Source: JBOFIQ01 sp051654905 | GTDB lineage: Bacteria > Actinomycetota > Actinomycetes > Propionibacteriales > Propionibacteriaceae | NCBI GenBank assembly: GCA_051654905.1 | Contig: JBOFYY010000068.1 | Location: 1-10,873 of the forward strand | Direction of reading: 5' to 3' | Length of the DNA: 10,873 nt | Part shown: positions 1 to 8,743 of the stretch, piece by piece | How positions within the stretch are numbered: the stretch's first letter is position 1 | How the letters are laid out: each line of letters starts with the position of its first letter | Notes under the pieces: generated by a model | Seen by the model: only the letters and a program-made list of their open reading frames with translations | Databases searched by the model: none | What the model was told of the DNA's origin: nothing | Made by a program: the position numbers and the translations under genes

Positions 1-140
1 GATTTCGAAAATTTTCCGTTGAATTTAAATTTTCTAACGGATTTTCGTTCGAAAAAACGCAGAAAAACGATTCTGCGTTTTCTGATGCTGCGTTTTAAGT
101 ATTCTGCGTTCTCTGATTCTGCGTTTTAATATACTGCCGA
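1..140 (-). repeat. ACGCAG-unit tandem repeat, left copy, with adjoining palindrome
   Basis: On the minus strand, reading from 140 downward, the sequence starts TCGGCAGTATATTAAAACGC and continues with about four degenerate copies of a ~15-nt unit (consensus AAAACGCAGAATCAG). One further unit lies in inverted orientation around 51-80. A loose palindrome with CGAAAAT/CCGTT arms follows at roughly 5-50. The first 27 nt match the plus-strand sequence at 8815-8841 with one difference, so this is one member of a dispersed family, inverted relative to the right-hand copy. It abuts the recognisable coding sequence of the SDR gene at 140/141, which suggests insertion. The element type is unknown, and its far end lies outside the window. 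Confidence 0.7.
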
Positions 141-338
141 TAACAGTGGCTCCTTCTTGAGCGAATCTAACAGCAGCAGCTCTGCCTATGCCTCCTCCAG
201 CACCTGTTATTGATTAAATTAATTAAAATTCCCACCGCGCAATTAAAAACATGAAAAACCACTACAACATTCAATTAATTATCAAAAATATTAACCTGTT
301 ACAAGGGCCAATTTTCCAAGCAGCAACGATGAAGACAT
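141..338 (-). CDS. Short-chain dehydrogenase/reductase, HSD17B8-like, 5' exons only, apparently interrupted
   Basis: Exon 1 is 338-296 (ATG at 338, donor GTTAAT) and exon 2 starts at 203 after a 92-nt intron ending CAG. The splice is phase-consistent and gives MSSSLLLGKLALVTG, then AGGGIGRAAAVRFAQEGATV. This is the N-terminal Rossmann beta-alpha unit of the classical SDR family, with the TGxxxGIG dinucleotide-binding motif. The opening GKLALVTGAG resembles animal estradiol 17-beta-dehydrogenase 8 (a 3-oxoacyl reductase subunit of mitochondrial fatty acid synthesis), but so short a piece cannot settle the subfamily. After GATV the frame runs straight into the ACGCAG repeat and meets TAG near 39-37. 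Either the repeat broke the exon, or an intron with a weak donor (GTTATC) begins there. The catalytic YxxxK region is not in the window. The gene diverges from CDC73. Confidence 0.7.
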
Positions 339-561
339 CTTTATACAATGAAAAATAAAAAATATCTGAAGAAAAACTGCGAAAACTCAAAATAAAAACA
401 ACACAGGGGTGAAAAGCTTGCGGGGGTACGAAGCAAAAAAACCGCAGCGGCGCCACTTGACATCGCGTTTCTATGTGTTAGTGTTTTTAAAAGTCAAATT
501 TAATAAAATCTTAAAATATTGTTAATTTTTGAAGTTCAAGAGACATTCAAGGGTTTAAAAA
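339..561. promoter_or_regulatory. Divergent promoter region between SDR-like gene and CDC73
   Basis: These 223 bp separate two start codons facing away from each other, so both promoters and 5' leaders should lie here. The CDC73 side is AT-rich and the middle (about 440-470) holds a short GC-rich patch. I found no convincing TATA box or initiator and assign no start site. Confidence 0.45.
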
Positions 562-2517
562 ATGGCAGATCCATTGAGCCTTCTTCGCCAGTACAACATT
601 AACAAGAAGGAGATCATCGAACGCGACGGACAGATAATTTTCGGCGAATTTTCAGTAAATTTTTGATAGTTTATTACAAATCTAACCCTTAAAAGTTGTT
701 GATCTTAAAACCTCCATAAACAACAAGCTTTATTATCAAGCAGATAGTTATTTGTAACCTCCACACGATACTGATTACGTAAACTATTTCTTTTCTTCGT
801 TGTTTAGTGGCCAAAGAATGTGAAGACAAATTATTTGAAATATGGGTACGATAACGAAATTATTGTTTGTTTTGGATGATTGAAACTAAAGTATCCTCAA
901 TCCACAGTTCTGGGAAGAAAGGAGCTCCGAAGGAATACTACACACTCGAGTGTTTGCTGTACATCCTCAAGAATGTGGGCTTGCAGCACTCAGTTTACGT
1001 CAGACAAGCGGCGGTAAGCATCAGAAACTTCCAGTGAAATCAAAATTTTACAAATCCACTGCTTTAGGCTGAAGACATTCCAGCGGTAAATCGTCCTGAT
1101 CGTAAAGATCTGCTCGCGTATCTCAACGGCGAGACTCCAACATGCGTCAGCATCGACAAAAGTGCTCCGCTCGAGATCCCGACGCAAGTGAAGCGACCTG
1201 CTGACACTGACGGTTATGATAATCTAGCGAAGAAAGCTCGGTTCGAGGATTTGCAGGTGCAAAAAGTGAAAGAACAGTTGGCAGCGCGTCTCGATGTCAA
1301 CAAAAAGGAATCTTCGGTCAACATCGACAACATCAAGTCGCTTTCAGAGACGATGTCCGTTGAGAAAATCGCGGCCATCAAAGCGAAACGATTGGCCAAC
1401 AAAAGAGTTACGATTAAACGTAATGACCACGACGAAGCGGGAGTTGGAGATTTGCGTGGGATGTTGGACTTCGACGTGGATTCGACCAAGGATATCATCA
1501 GTCGCGAACGTCAATGGCGGACAAGAACGACTATTCTTCAAAGCACTGGAAAAACTTTCTACAAAAACATCTCAGCCTTGCTGTCGTCGATCAAAGCACG
1601 AGAAGAAGGCAAGTCTCGACCGCCGCAGTTCCCGCAAAAATTGCCAGAGCCAACGAAAGTCGTTCGAGTCAATCAACCGCAGCAAGCTCAATACAATCGT
1701 TACGATCAGGAACGTTTCATCCAACAGAAAGAAGTCACCGATGAGTTCAAAATCGATACGATGGGTACTCACCACGGAATGTCGCTGAAGTCAGGCATCA
1801 TGCAACAGCAACAGAAGAAGCCAACACCAGCAGCACTTCCTCCAGGTCGTCCTAAAGAATTGATCCCCACTGCACAAGCCCGACTGCTGCCTCAGAACAA
1901 CCAGAACAAGCGACAGTCGCGAACACCGATCATCATCATCCCATCGTCGTCAAACAGTCTCATTACGATGTACAATGCGAAGGATATTTTGCAAGACTTG
2001 AAGTTTGTCACACAGGAAGAGAAGCGAGCGCAAGGAGCAGTGAGAGAAAACGAAGTTCTTCTGCAACGTCGAAAGGATGGAAACACGACGGTTCCGTACC
2101 GTATTGTAGATCAACCTGGGAAACTTACACCGCATGACTGGAGCAGAGTTGTTGCTGTGTTTGTACTTGGTCCTGCGTGGCAATTCAAAGGATGGCCTTG
2201 GGATGGAAATCCAGTTGAAATTTTCTCAAAAAGTAAGTGAAGTTTGTCGCGCTGGGGCTTTTTACTCAACTTTCATTTCAGTTTCCGCTTTTCACTTGCG
2301 ATACGATGAAATGAAACTGGACGCAAACGTGGCTAGATGGGCCGTGAGTGTACTGAATATTTCGCGAACGAAGCGGCATTTGGATCGAGCATGCTTGATG
2401 TCTTTTTGGGAGGCACTTGATAAGTGAGTTGAACATTTTTCAAAAAAAAAAACTGAAAATTAATTTCAAAATTCTTTCAGGTACATGGTGAAATACAAAC
2501 CAGAACTCAGATTCTAA
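562..2517 (+). CDS. CDC73: CDC73/parafibromin, Paf1 complex subunit
   Basis: Six exons: 562-654, 808-845, 908-1013, 1068-2232, 2282-2423 and 2481-2517. All junctions are GT-AG and phase-consistent, giving 526 residues (human parafibromin is 531). The start [18 protein letters not shown] and the motif [14 protein letters not shown] are near-identical to the family. A basic nuclear-localisation-like stretch (VKRPADT...AKKARFED) lies near residues 120-140. A Q/P-rich linker follows, then the C-terminal Ras-like Cdc73 domain from about residue 365, with [20 protein letters not shown] and the terminal [14 protein letters not shown]73 is a nuclear scaffold of the Paf1 complex, which couples RNA polymerase II elongation to histone modification; the Drosophila orthologue is hyrax. 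Nothing looks broken. Introns are 49-153 nt. Confidence 0.97.
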
Positions 2518-2587
2518 GTGCCAGCGGCGATAACAACAACTTTCATTAAAAATGTTTTAAGACACGAAAAACACACTAAAATGATTC

Positions 2588-2593
2588 AATAAA
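2588..2593 (+). terminator. Polyadenylation signal of CDC73
   Basis: AATAAA stands 71 nt after the CDC73 stop codon and is the first canonical hexamer in that direction. Confidence 0.65.
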
Positions 2594-2620
2594 AAATAGT
2601 TTTACGATTGCGTGATTTGT

Positions 2621-2626
2621 TTTATT
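2621..2626 (-). terminator. Candidate polyadenylation signal of the ECI2-like gene
   Basis: On the minus strand this is AATAAA, about 262 nt beyond the ECI2-like stop, and no closer canonical hexamer is visible. If it is used, the 3' ends of the two convergent genes nearly touch or overlap around 2600-2620. Confidence 0.4.
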
Positions 2627-2820
2627 CTTTTCCTTCACCGTTATTTTTTACAAGAGTAATGTCCAGCGGATTTTTATAATTTCATTTTTAAGAGTTTTTA
2701 CAGGGAGCACTTCACTGGAGTGAAGTCCTCGATGGTTTAATTATTTATCACCACGATAAAACGTTTAAAAAAATAAGATTTCGATTTGAAATCGTTGTTT
2801 GTTTCTATTTTTTTGAGTAA

Positions 2821-2884
2821 CTTGAGCCATAGATCTCTCGAAACGCTCCACTCGTGGAGCGTTTCAAGAGATCTATGCTTGAGC
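2821..2884. repeat. 50-bp hairpin flanked by 7-bp direct repeats
   Basis: Arms 2828-2850 and 2855-2877 are inverted copies (22 of 23 positions pair) around a 4-nt loop CTCG. The hairpin is bounded exactly on both sides by CTTGAGC (2821-2827 and 2878-2884), which looks like a target-site duplication. It lies 11 nt past the ECI2-like stop codon, so it would fold in that gene's 3' UTR. A second, smaller palindrome (ACTTCACT-GG-AGTGAAGT) lies at 2709-2726 without such flanks. Confidence 0.85.
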
Positions 2885-2887
2885 ATT

Positions 2888-4125
2888 TTAAAGCTTGCTT
2901 TTAGTCTTTCGCGACTCTTGAAAACTCATCAGAGCGTCAATAAATTCTTCACTTTCAAATCTTTCGCCTAGAAATTCAACTTCGAGGTCGTTGGCAGCTT
3001 CCAGTTCCTTATTCGTGAACTTCCTCGTAAGTGTTTTGTTCGCGATAATTGATCCCAAAGGCAATTTCTCGATTTGTTTGATTATTTTCCAAATTTCTTC
3101 CTCGTTTTTGTAAACCTTCGAGACGAATCCAAAAGCCAAAGCTTCTTGAGCTGACATTTTGTGGTTCAGAGTGAGCATTTCATTGGCCTTGCTTGTACCC
3201 AGAATTCGGGGGAATGTTAACGATGAGCAGCCTGAAGAAAAAAAAAGTTAAGACTGGAATCCAATGCTTTTGCGTTGATCCCGGAATACCGAGATTATAA
3301 ACGATTTTTCTTGCAAGAGGTAAAAGTTGTCTGGCAACGCTGCACGGTCAAAAGTAATCATCATGACTTCATGCAGAGCCATCAGGGCCCATGCCAATAT
3401 TACGTGGCGCTAAGGGGGAGGGGGTTGGCCTGCCGAACGTTGCTAAGAGCTATTTTCGTATGGAGTAGGTGGTACTTTTAGCGTTACCTAGGGGGAAGGG
3501 GTCATAATTAGCCATTTTCAGCGTTACGTAATATTAGCATGGCCCCGTATCGAAATGCTCCATATTGCTTCTTTGCCAGACAACTTTTTCCTCCCGCAAA
3601 AAATCGTTTCCTATCTCGGTATTCCGTGATCATCGGTTTTTGATTATTCTCTTACCTTCAGCACAAAGTCCCAAAGCTGTAAACGGAGTGTAGAAGTAAG
3701 CAGTTTCTGAAGCATAAAGAATATCGCATAAAGCGAGAACTGTTGCTCCGATTCCAATGGCTGGTCCATTGACAACTGCAATCAAAAGCTTTGGAAATCG
3801 AATGAAAGCTTGAACCATGTAAATCAAGGATGCGTGAATGGAAACACCAGGTGGAGGAGGTTCAATCTTTTGAGTTAAATCATTTCCAGAACTGCGAATT
3901 AAATCATATCATTCGTTATCTCTGATTAGACAAATCCAAAGTTCACCTAAAAAATTCTCCATTTCCAGTCAGAACAACAGCTTTGGTCTTGGGATCTTTG
4001 GCTGCCTCGTTCAGAATATCCCCAAGCGCATAATAAGCTTTCTTGTTCAATGCATTCCTTTTTCGAACATTATTAAATCTCACGATCTTAATTCCATTTT
4101 TATTTTCAACTTCAAAAAATTCCAT
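2888..4125 (-). CDS. Peroxisomal delta3,delta2-enoyl-CoA isomerase (ECI2-like)
   Basis: Three exons on the minus strand: 4125-3947, 3891-3656 and 3231-2888. Phases agree and give 252 residues. The protein is one crotonase-fold domain. SSGNDLT (about 60-66) and NGPAIGIGATVLALCDILYA supply the oxyanion-hole and CoA-binding parts. YTPFTALGLCAEGCSS follows the ECI2 pattern, with Glu138 aligned to the catalytic base of this isomerase subfamily. The C terminus RKTKSKL is a PTS1 signal, so the enzyme should be imported into peroxisomes, where it shifts the double bond of 3-enoyl-CoA for beta-oxidation of unsaturated fatty acids. Unlike mammalian ECI2, no N-terminal acyl-CoA-binding domain is present and Met1 starts directly on the fold. 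Intron 1 is 55 nt; intron 2 is 424 nt because of a repeat insertion. Confidence 0.93.
3281..3626. mobile_element. MITE-like non-autonomous element in intron 2 of the ECI2-like gene
   Basis: The ends are terminal inverted repeats: CGGAATACCGAGAT begins at 3282 and its complement ends at 3626. The match continues for about 60 bp (shared AAACGATTTTT and AAAGTTGTCTGGCAA) and picks up again internally at CCATGC/AATATTACGT near 3390 and 3535. TGATC occurs at both outer edges (3276-3280, 3627-3631), offset by one base on the left, so a target-site duplication is possible but not exact. The core has G-rich tracts (3414-3424, 3489-3499). No long ORF suggests a transposase. Removing the element leaves an intron of about 73 nt, close to the other short introns here. 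Confidence 0.8.
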
Positions 4126-4409
4126 CTTGTAAACAAACTTGATTGCGATTGTGACGTCATGAGTCGGTGGATTGAAAAATATTTTTATAAAAGTTCGAAT
4201 TTTATTATTATTTTGTGGGGATTTTTATGAGCTTTGATGAATATGTTTGATTTTCAATAAATGTTTGTAATAACTAACATAATTTCTTAAATATTCAGGA
4301 AAAATAAATCGATCATTTTTTACAACCGTCAATTTTATTTTGAATCTTTTCACGACTTTTGAGAAGTTTCACTGTCTTTGTTTTGATTCAGAAAAATATT
4401 CAGAGAAAC
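4126..4409. promoter_or_regulatory. Divergent intergenic region, ECI2-like gene and unknown gene
   Basis: These 284 AT-rich bases separate two oppositely directed start codons (4125 minus, 4410 plus). Both promoters should be here. No TATA/initiator pair stood out and no other feature was recognised. Confidence 0.35.
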
Positions 4410-4770
4410 ATGTTGCTGCTTGATTTTAAGGTGAATTAACGTTAAATTTATTCAACTATGCTTTAAATTGAAAAGTTTTCATCCATCAGAACCCGAAGAA
4501 GCTTCCGGTCGAGGAGTTATCGCTTGTGGTTGAAGGAGAAAAGTTTCCAGCTTTGGTGAGTGAAGTTTTTCGTGTTGACGTGAACACAATTTCATATTTA
4601 AATGTTATGCAGAGTGAAAAATGGGTTGAGAAGCGAAGTGTTTCCAAGTACCAGCCAATACTGCTGAAAAATGGATCGCTGCAAGAGAACTTTGATGACG
4701 AGGAGTGGCTGGCGTCAGCAGAATCGTTCAACCGGGATCTGGAATGGATGCTTGAACTAACTTTTCACAG
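4410..4770 (+). CDS. Unidentified gene, 5' exons only
   Basis: Three exons: 4410-4430 (MLLLDFK), 4490-4555 and 4613-4770. Introns are 59 and 57 nt with consensus GTGAAT/GTGAGT donors and CAG acceptors. Phases agree and the joined coding is 81 codons plus 2 nt. It opens MLLLDFKNPKKLPVEELS and ends EEWLASAESFNRDLEWMLEL-TFHR, acidic and helix-prone. I do not recognise the family. The last exon ends at a strong donor (CACAG|GTGAGT); without splicing, translation stops at TGA 4772-4774, giving about 82 residues. The stop codon of the opposite-strand P450 lies at 4776-4778, so the rest of this gene is either far downstream, with the P450s nested in its intron, or lost. The 57-nt second intron is a multiple of three and open, so it could also be retained. 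Confidence 0.6.
4447..4452 (-). terminator. Candidate polyadenylation signal of the downstream P450 gene
   Basis: This is AATAAA on the minus strand, about 324 nt past the P450 stop and the first canonical hexamer found. Use of it would make the P450 3' UTR antisense to exons 2 and 3 of the unidentified plus-strand gene. Confidence 0.35.
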
Positions 4771-4775
4771 GTGAG

Positions 4776-6446
4776 TTAAGATTCTCGCGGCGTGACTTTC
4801 AAATTCAAATCGTCCATCATCGTAAGCACAAATTGTTTCGGGCTGAAGCGTAGCTCACGAACAGTTTCACTTGAAAAAGAAAAATTGAACTTTTGCAACA
4901 GCAGACAAAGACCAAGTCGAGTTGTTAATTTCCCAAATCTTTGCCCAATGCAAACTCTTGGTCCAGAACCAAATGGCAAGTAAGAAAAAGGTTGGATTTT
5001 TTGGATATTTTCCTCATTGAACCTATCAGGATTGAACGTATCTGGGTCAGAAAAGAGTTCTGGATCTCTGTGTATTCCGAACGTTGAAATGATGACAGAA
5101 GTTCCTTTCTCAATCACGAGATCGCTATCCGGTATTTGGTAGTCCTTTCCACATTCTCGAATCAAGAACGGAGCTGGTGGATATTTCCTTAGGGTTTCGT
5201 CGATGCAATTTTCCAGCAGTTTTAGCTCCGACATGAATTCAAAATTAATCTCAGATTTAAGAACGTTGTCGATTTCTTCTTGAACTCTATTTTGAATTTC
5301 TTGGTTCTTGGCAAGTTCGTAAAGGCACAACGCCATTGTGCTGCTGGTTGACTCAAAAGCGGCGATGAAAAACACGAAAGCTATCAAAAAAACTTTCAAT
5401 TTTAATCATGATCAAACATATAATTAAATGACGTGGAATTTTCGAAAAAAAACTCGGAAAAGATTTAAAAAAAATATTCCAAACCTTGCGCTACAACTTC
5501 CTCAAAAGTCAGTTTGCTGTTCTCAGTTTCTATCATATCATTATCATTAGCAAATCCCTCGTTTTTAAGCTTGATCATCATCTGAAAAATATTTTTAACT
5601 GAAAACAAAGGTTTAAACTTTTTATTTCCTCAATCACACCTCCATCAAATCATTTCGCTGTCTGTTATGTTTTTCTCGAAAAGCAATCGTTTCTTTGACC
5701 ATTGCAAACATAAATTCCTCGACGTCTCTGTCAGCCACTCTGATCCCCAAAATATTCGTCATTTTCGGCATTAAAAAAGTTATCAAAGCTCTCAATCCAT
5801 TCACAAAAGTTGGCTTGAAAACTTTTGCACCCATTTGTCGAAAAATGTTGTTTGGGTTATCTATCGAGTCACTCTCAAAGCCATACGCCACGGAAGCAAT
5901 TATATCGGTTGTGTAACGAGCGAGTAGATCGCGAAACTCGATGACATTGTTGCTTCCACGTGCACACTTGTCAACATGACACTGCAATTTCACTGCACAA
6001 TCGAGAAATGTTGGGAACATCATTTTCAGTTTTGATGGAGTGAAAAGTGGCGAAAGCTTTGTTCTCAAGTTTTTCCATTTCTCATCTCGAAGTGAAAACA
6101 AATGACCAGAAAGAGGATCGCGTATCTCATCTACGTAAAGTCCGTGGTTCACAAAACTTTGGAAATCCTTCACTAGAATCTTTTGAATCAGATTTCTATC
6201 GTTTATTAACAGAGCTGGTCGATAGGTGAAGTAAAGTCCAACCACTTTCAGATGTTTAGTTTTTAAATAACATTTACTGAATATTTCCGCGATTGACTTT
6301 TTCAACTTGAACAAGTCTCCGATGTCACCGACAATGAATTTTGGTCGAAGTTGAACAAATCCACGTCGCGACCAATAATTATGCAGGAAATGGTTTGCGA
6401 GAATTAAAATCGTAATTGTAAAGCCGAAAAAAGAGAAAACTTCCAT
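4776..6446 (-). CDS. Cytochrome P450, clan 3 (CYP6-like), copy A
   Basis: Exons 6446-5640, 5581-5485 and 5380-4776, separated by 58- and 104-nt introns, encode 502 residues, normal for microsomal insect P450s. The start codon opens a hydrophobic anchor (MEVFSFFGFTITILILANHF) followed by WSRRGF. DPLSGHLFSL and the C-helix WxxxR (EKWKNLR) are typical of CYP6 proteins. The ExxR motif is E363-R366 (ETLRKYPP), the PERF-type motif is PDRF (419-422), and the heme loop is FGSGPRVCIG with Cys445 as iron ligand. The I-helix reads AAFESTSS at 308-315 where AGFETSSS is usual, so the conserved Gly and Thr are replaced. The enzyme should sit on the ER and hydroxylate small lipophilic substrates; the substrate cannot be told. 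It is tandem with copy B in the same direction, each with its own promoter. Confidence 0.95.
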
Positions 6447-6467
6447 AACGAATGCACCCCTTAAAGA

Positions 6468-6503
6468 AACTGATCTGGAACAACGAAATTATGCTGTATT
6501 TAT
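6468..6503 (-). promoter_or_regulatory. Core promoter of P450 copy A
   Basis: A minus-strand initiator TCAGTT (6473-6468) lies about 22 nt before the start codon. A TATA-like ATAAATA (6503-6497) begins 32 nt upstream of the initiator A, the standard spacing. Copy B shows the same arrangement. Confidence 0.6.
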
Positions 6504-6743
6504 TGAAAAAATCTCGCATAAAATTAGAGTTAAGAATAGAAAAAAAAGTGGAAAGATCATGAAGGTCTTCCATTTAGGCGCTATTTAGGGAACAATAGGA
6601 TTTACAGATTTTGTTTGATTTTCAAATGAAGGTATGCGTTTTTCTAATTTTAACACAGGGTATAGAATTTTGAATCAAGAAGACCCACTTCAAAACCAGT
6701 CAACACCCATTAAACAAAGATCTTCCTCAACAAGCCATAAAAC

Positions 6744-6989
6744 TTATCCATTTCGCTTAAGATTTTTTTTTTTGTGTTTTCTGAAAATGATCCAAAGTGA
6801 AAATGGTTCTTTCATCCTTGGTCTATGGCAATTTGACATGTTTCTTAGCTGTTCTTCTTGAATTATTTTTCCTTGCCCATTGAATAATACTTCAGTAAAA
6901 TTTTTAGTAAACACACTCAACTTGTCTCAGACTTTGTAGAAGTTAATTGCATCAACTTTGAACGTCTTCAAATTAGGTTTTGCAGGTTT
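6744..6989 (-). pseudogene. Possible decayed coding relic between the P450 genes
   Basis: One minus-strand frame runs 82 codons with a single internal TGA (6929-6927). It reads KPAKPNLKTFKVDAINFYKV, stop, then DKLSVFTKNFTEVLFNGQGK and on to a lysine-rich end before TAA at 6746-6744. There is no start codon or matching splice site, and I recognise no family. The composition is protein-like, but chance cannot be excluded in AT-rich DNA. The rest of the 605-bp P450 spacer (6447-7051) holds the copy A promoter and the copy B polyadenylation signal and nothing else I could identify. Confidence 0.25.
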
Positions 6990-7000
6990 AAAAGCTTCAT

Positions 7001-7006
7001 TTTATT
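7001..7006 (-). terminator. Polyadenylation signal of P450 copy B
   Basis: AATAAA on the minus strand, 46 nt beyond the copy B stop codon. Confidence 0.6.
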
Positions 7007-7051
7007 CGTCTTTTTTCTTCACAAAGTTGCTCAAAGCATTTTTAAAAAGTT

Positions 7052-8713
7052 TCAAGTGCGTGGCGTCAATTTGATATTGAAAAGCTTGAGAGGTGTCAAT
7101 ATGAACTGATTTGGATGAAACTTGAGTTCTTTATCAGCCATTTGTTTGTCTTGAAACTCCAGATTGAACTTCCACAAGATCAAAGCGAGGCCAAGTTTTG
7201 TTGTCAGTTTTCCGAGTCGCATACCAATGCAGTTTCTTGGACCTGTTAAGAGACGAGATAAAATAGACTTCCAATAAAAGTAAGCAACAATTTACCATCT
7301 CCAAACGGTGAATAAAAGATCCCCTTTGAGTTGCCGTTTCCATTTGATGAATTTTCAAATCTTTCTGGTTTGAACTCCATCGGATTTTCGAAAATCTTTG
7401 GATCACGATGGAAGCCAAGAATCGGAATGATGATTGAAGTGTCTTTGGGAATCGTCAAATCACTGTCAGCAACTTTGTAATCTTTTGTTGCAGTTCTGAA
7501 AAGGACCGGGACGATCGGGTATTTTCTCAACGTTTCATCAACACAACATTCAAGATATTTCAGATCGCTCAACATTTCATATGTGATTTCATCCACTGAG
7601 CTCCTTTTAAATACTTTGTCTAGTTCTTCTTGGACTTTTCTTTGAATTTCTGCATTTTTCGTCAGTTCGTATAAACAAAACGACAAAGTCGAGCTTGAAG
7701 TTTCAAATCCAGCCACGAAAAACACAAAAGCATTCGCCAAAAGCTCATTCATTGTCAAGTTCTTGTGTTCATTTGAACTTTTGCTCTCATCCGATGAATC
7801 TTTGTATTTATCGACTGAAACGTATCCCTGGTTCTTCAACTGAATCAAAAGTTGCATAAAATCATTCCTCGAGAAATTTTTTTGCTCACGATAATCGACA
7901 GTTTGCTTGACGATTGAAAAAATAAAATCTTCAACATCTCTTTGGACACTTCTCAATTTAACTTTGTGGAACAAGTTTGGGGCTAACAAAGCGAAAAGTC
8001 CTCGAGCTGCATTTGAAAGCGAAGGTTCGAAGATTTTTGCTCCCATTTTACGGAAAATGTGATCAGGTTCGTTGATGCAGTCGTTGTCAATTCCAAATGC
8101 AACTGAAGAAATGATGTTGGTGTTGAAACGTGCCATCAAATCTCTGAACTCAAAAACATCGACTCCTTTTTTGACATTTTTGACGAGATAATCTTCGAGG
8201 GTTTGGCCACAGTTCTTGATGATTGGGAGCATGCCTTTGAGCTTACCAGAAGTGAATGTTGGGGACAACTTCACCCTCAAATCTCTCCATCTTTGACCAG
8301 GAATGTTGAACAAGTGCGCTGTTTTGATCTTTTGTCAGAAATGATTTTTGACAAACCTTTTCTTTCAACTTACCACTCAACGGGTCGTTTTCTTCGTCAA
8401 CTGCCATTGGTCGGTCATGAAAACTTGTAAAATCGCGAATCATTATGTCTTGGACAAGTTTAGCATCATTCACAACCAGGTTTGGCCGATAGAACATGTA
8501 GATCCCAAGCAGTTTCGTATTCTTATATTTGTTATACAAATCCTGATAATACTCGCCCATTGAGAACTTTAACTTGAGCATCGGACCAGCATTCCCGAAG
8601 AAAAACGACGGTGAAACCTGTTTGAATCCCAATTTCGTCCAGTAGTTGAACAAATAACTGTTCAGCTTGTAAGCCAGAAAAATCAAAACTCCAACCAGAA
8701 CAGCGAAAATCAT
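7052..8713 (-). CDS. Cytochrome P450, clan 3 (CYP6-like), copy B
   Basis: Exons 8713-8374, 8318-7296 and 7242-7052, with 55- and 53-nt introns, encode 517 residues. I start at the Met of MIFAVLVGVLIFLAYKL, an ER signal-anchor; an in-frame Met 54 nt upstream (8767) precedes the predicted transcription start and is rejected. Motifs are C-helix QRWRDLR, I-helix AGFETSSS (316-323, fully canonical), ExxR (375-378, ETLRKYP), PERF (431-434) and heme loop FGDGPRNCIG with Cys459, interrupted by the last intron after FGD. The splice near residue 114 yields PLSAHLF where the family usually has PLSGHLF. The protein is clearly paralogous to copy A, but their intron positions differ (I-helix in A, heme loop in B), so this is not a recent tandem duplicate. 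It is a membrane-bound monooxygenase; the substrate is unknown. Confidence 0.95.
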
Positions 8714-8743
8714 TTTTATTGTTTTTAAATTGACGACTTTAGT

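Noticed and set aside
45..140. CRISPR-like array from the ACGCAG repeats
   Set aside because: Units are contiguous ~15-nt degenerate copies without spacers in a eukaryotic gene neighbourhood.
271..456. 61-codon minus-strand frame upstream of the SDR exon
   Set aside because: It is out of frame with the SDR exon, crosses its start codon and donor, and has no family resemblance; the spliced SDR model explains the region.
1188..2240. Separate 350-codon gene starting at 1188
   Set aside because: It is the interior of CDC73 exon 4; the true frame enters from exon 3 at 1068 and leaves at the 2232 donor.
2828..2877. Bacterial-type terminator or miRNA gene
   Set aside because: The context is eukaryotic, there is no U-run, and the 4-nt loop with a 23-bp stem is too small for a canonical pre-miRNA; the flanking direct repeats favour an insertion.
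6634..6861. 75-codon plus-strand ORF between the P450 genes
   Set aside because: Composition is biased, with no splice or promoter context; the minus strand there gives a more protein-like frame, itself only tentative.
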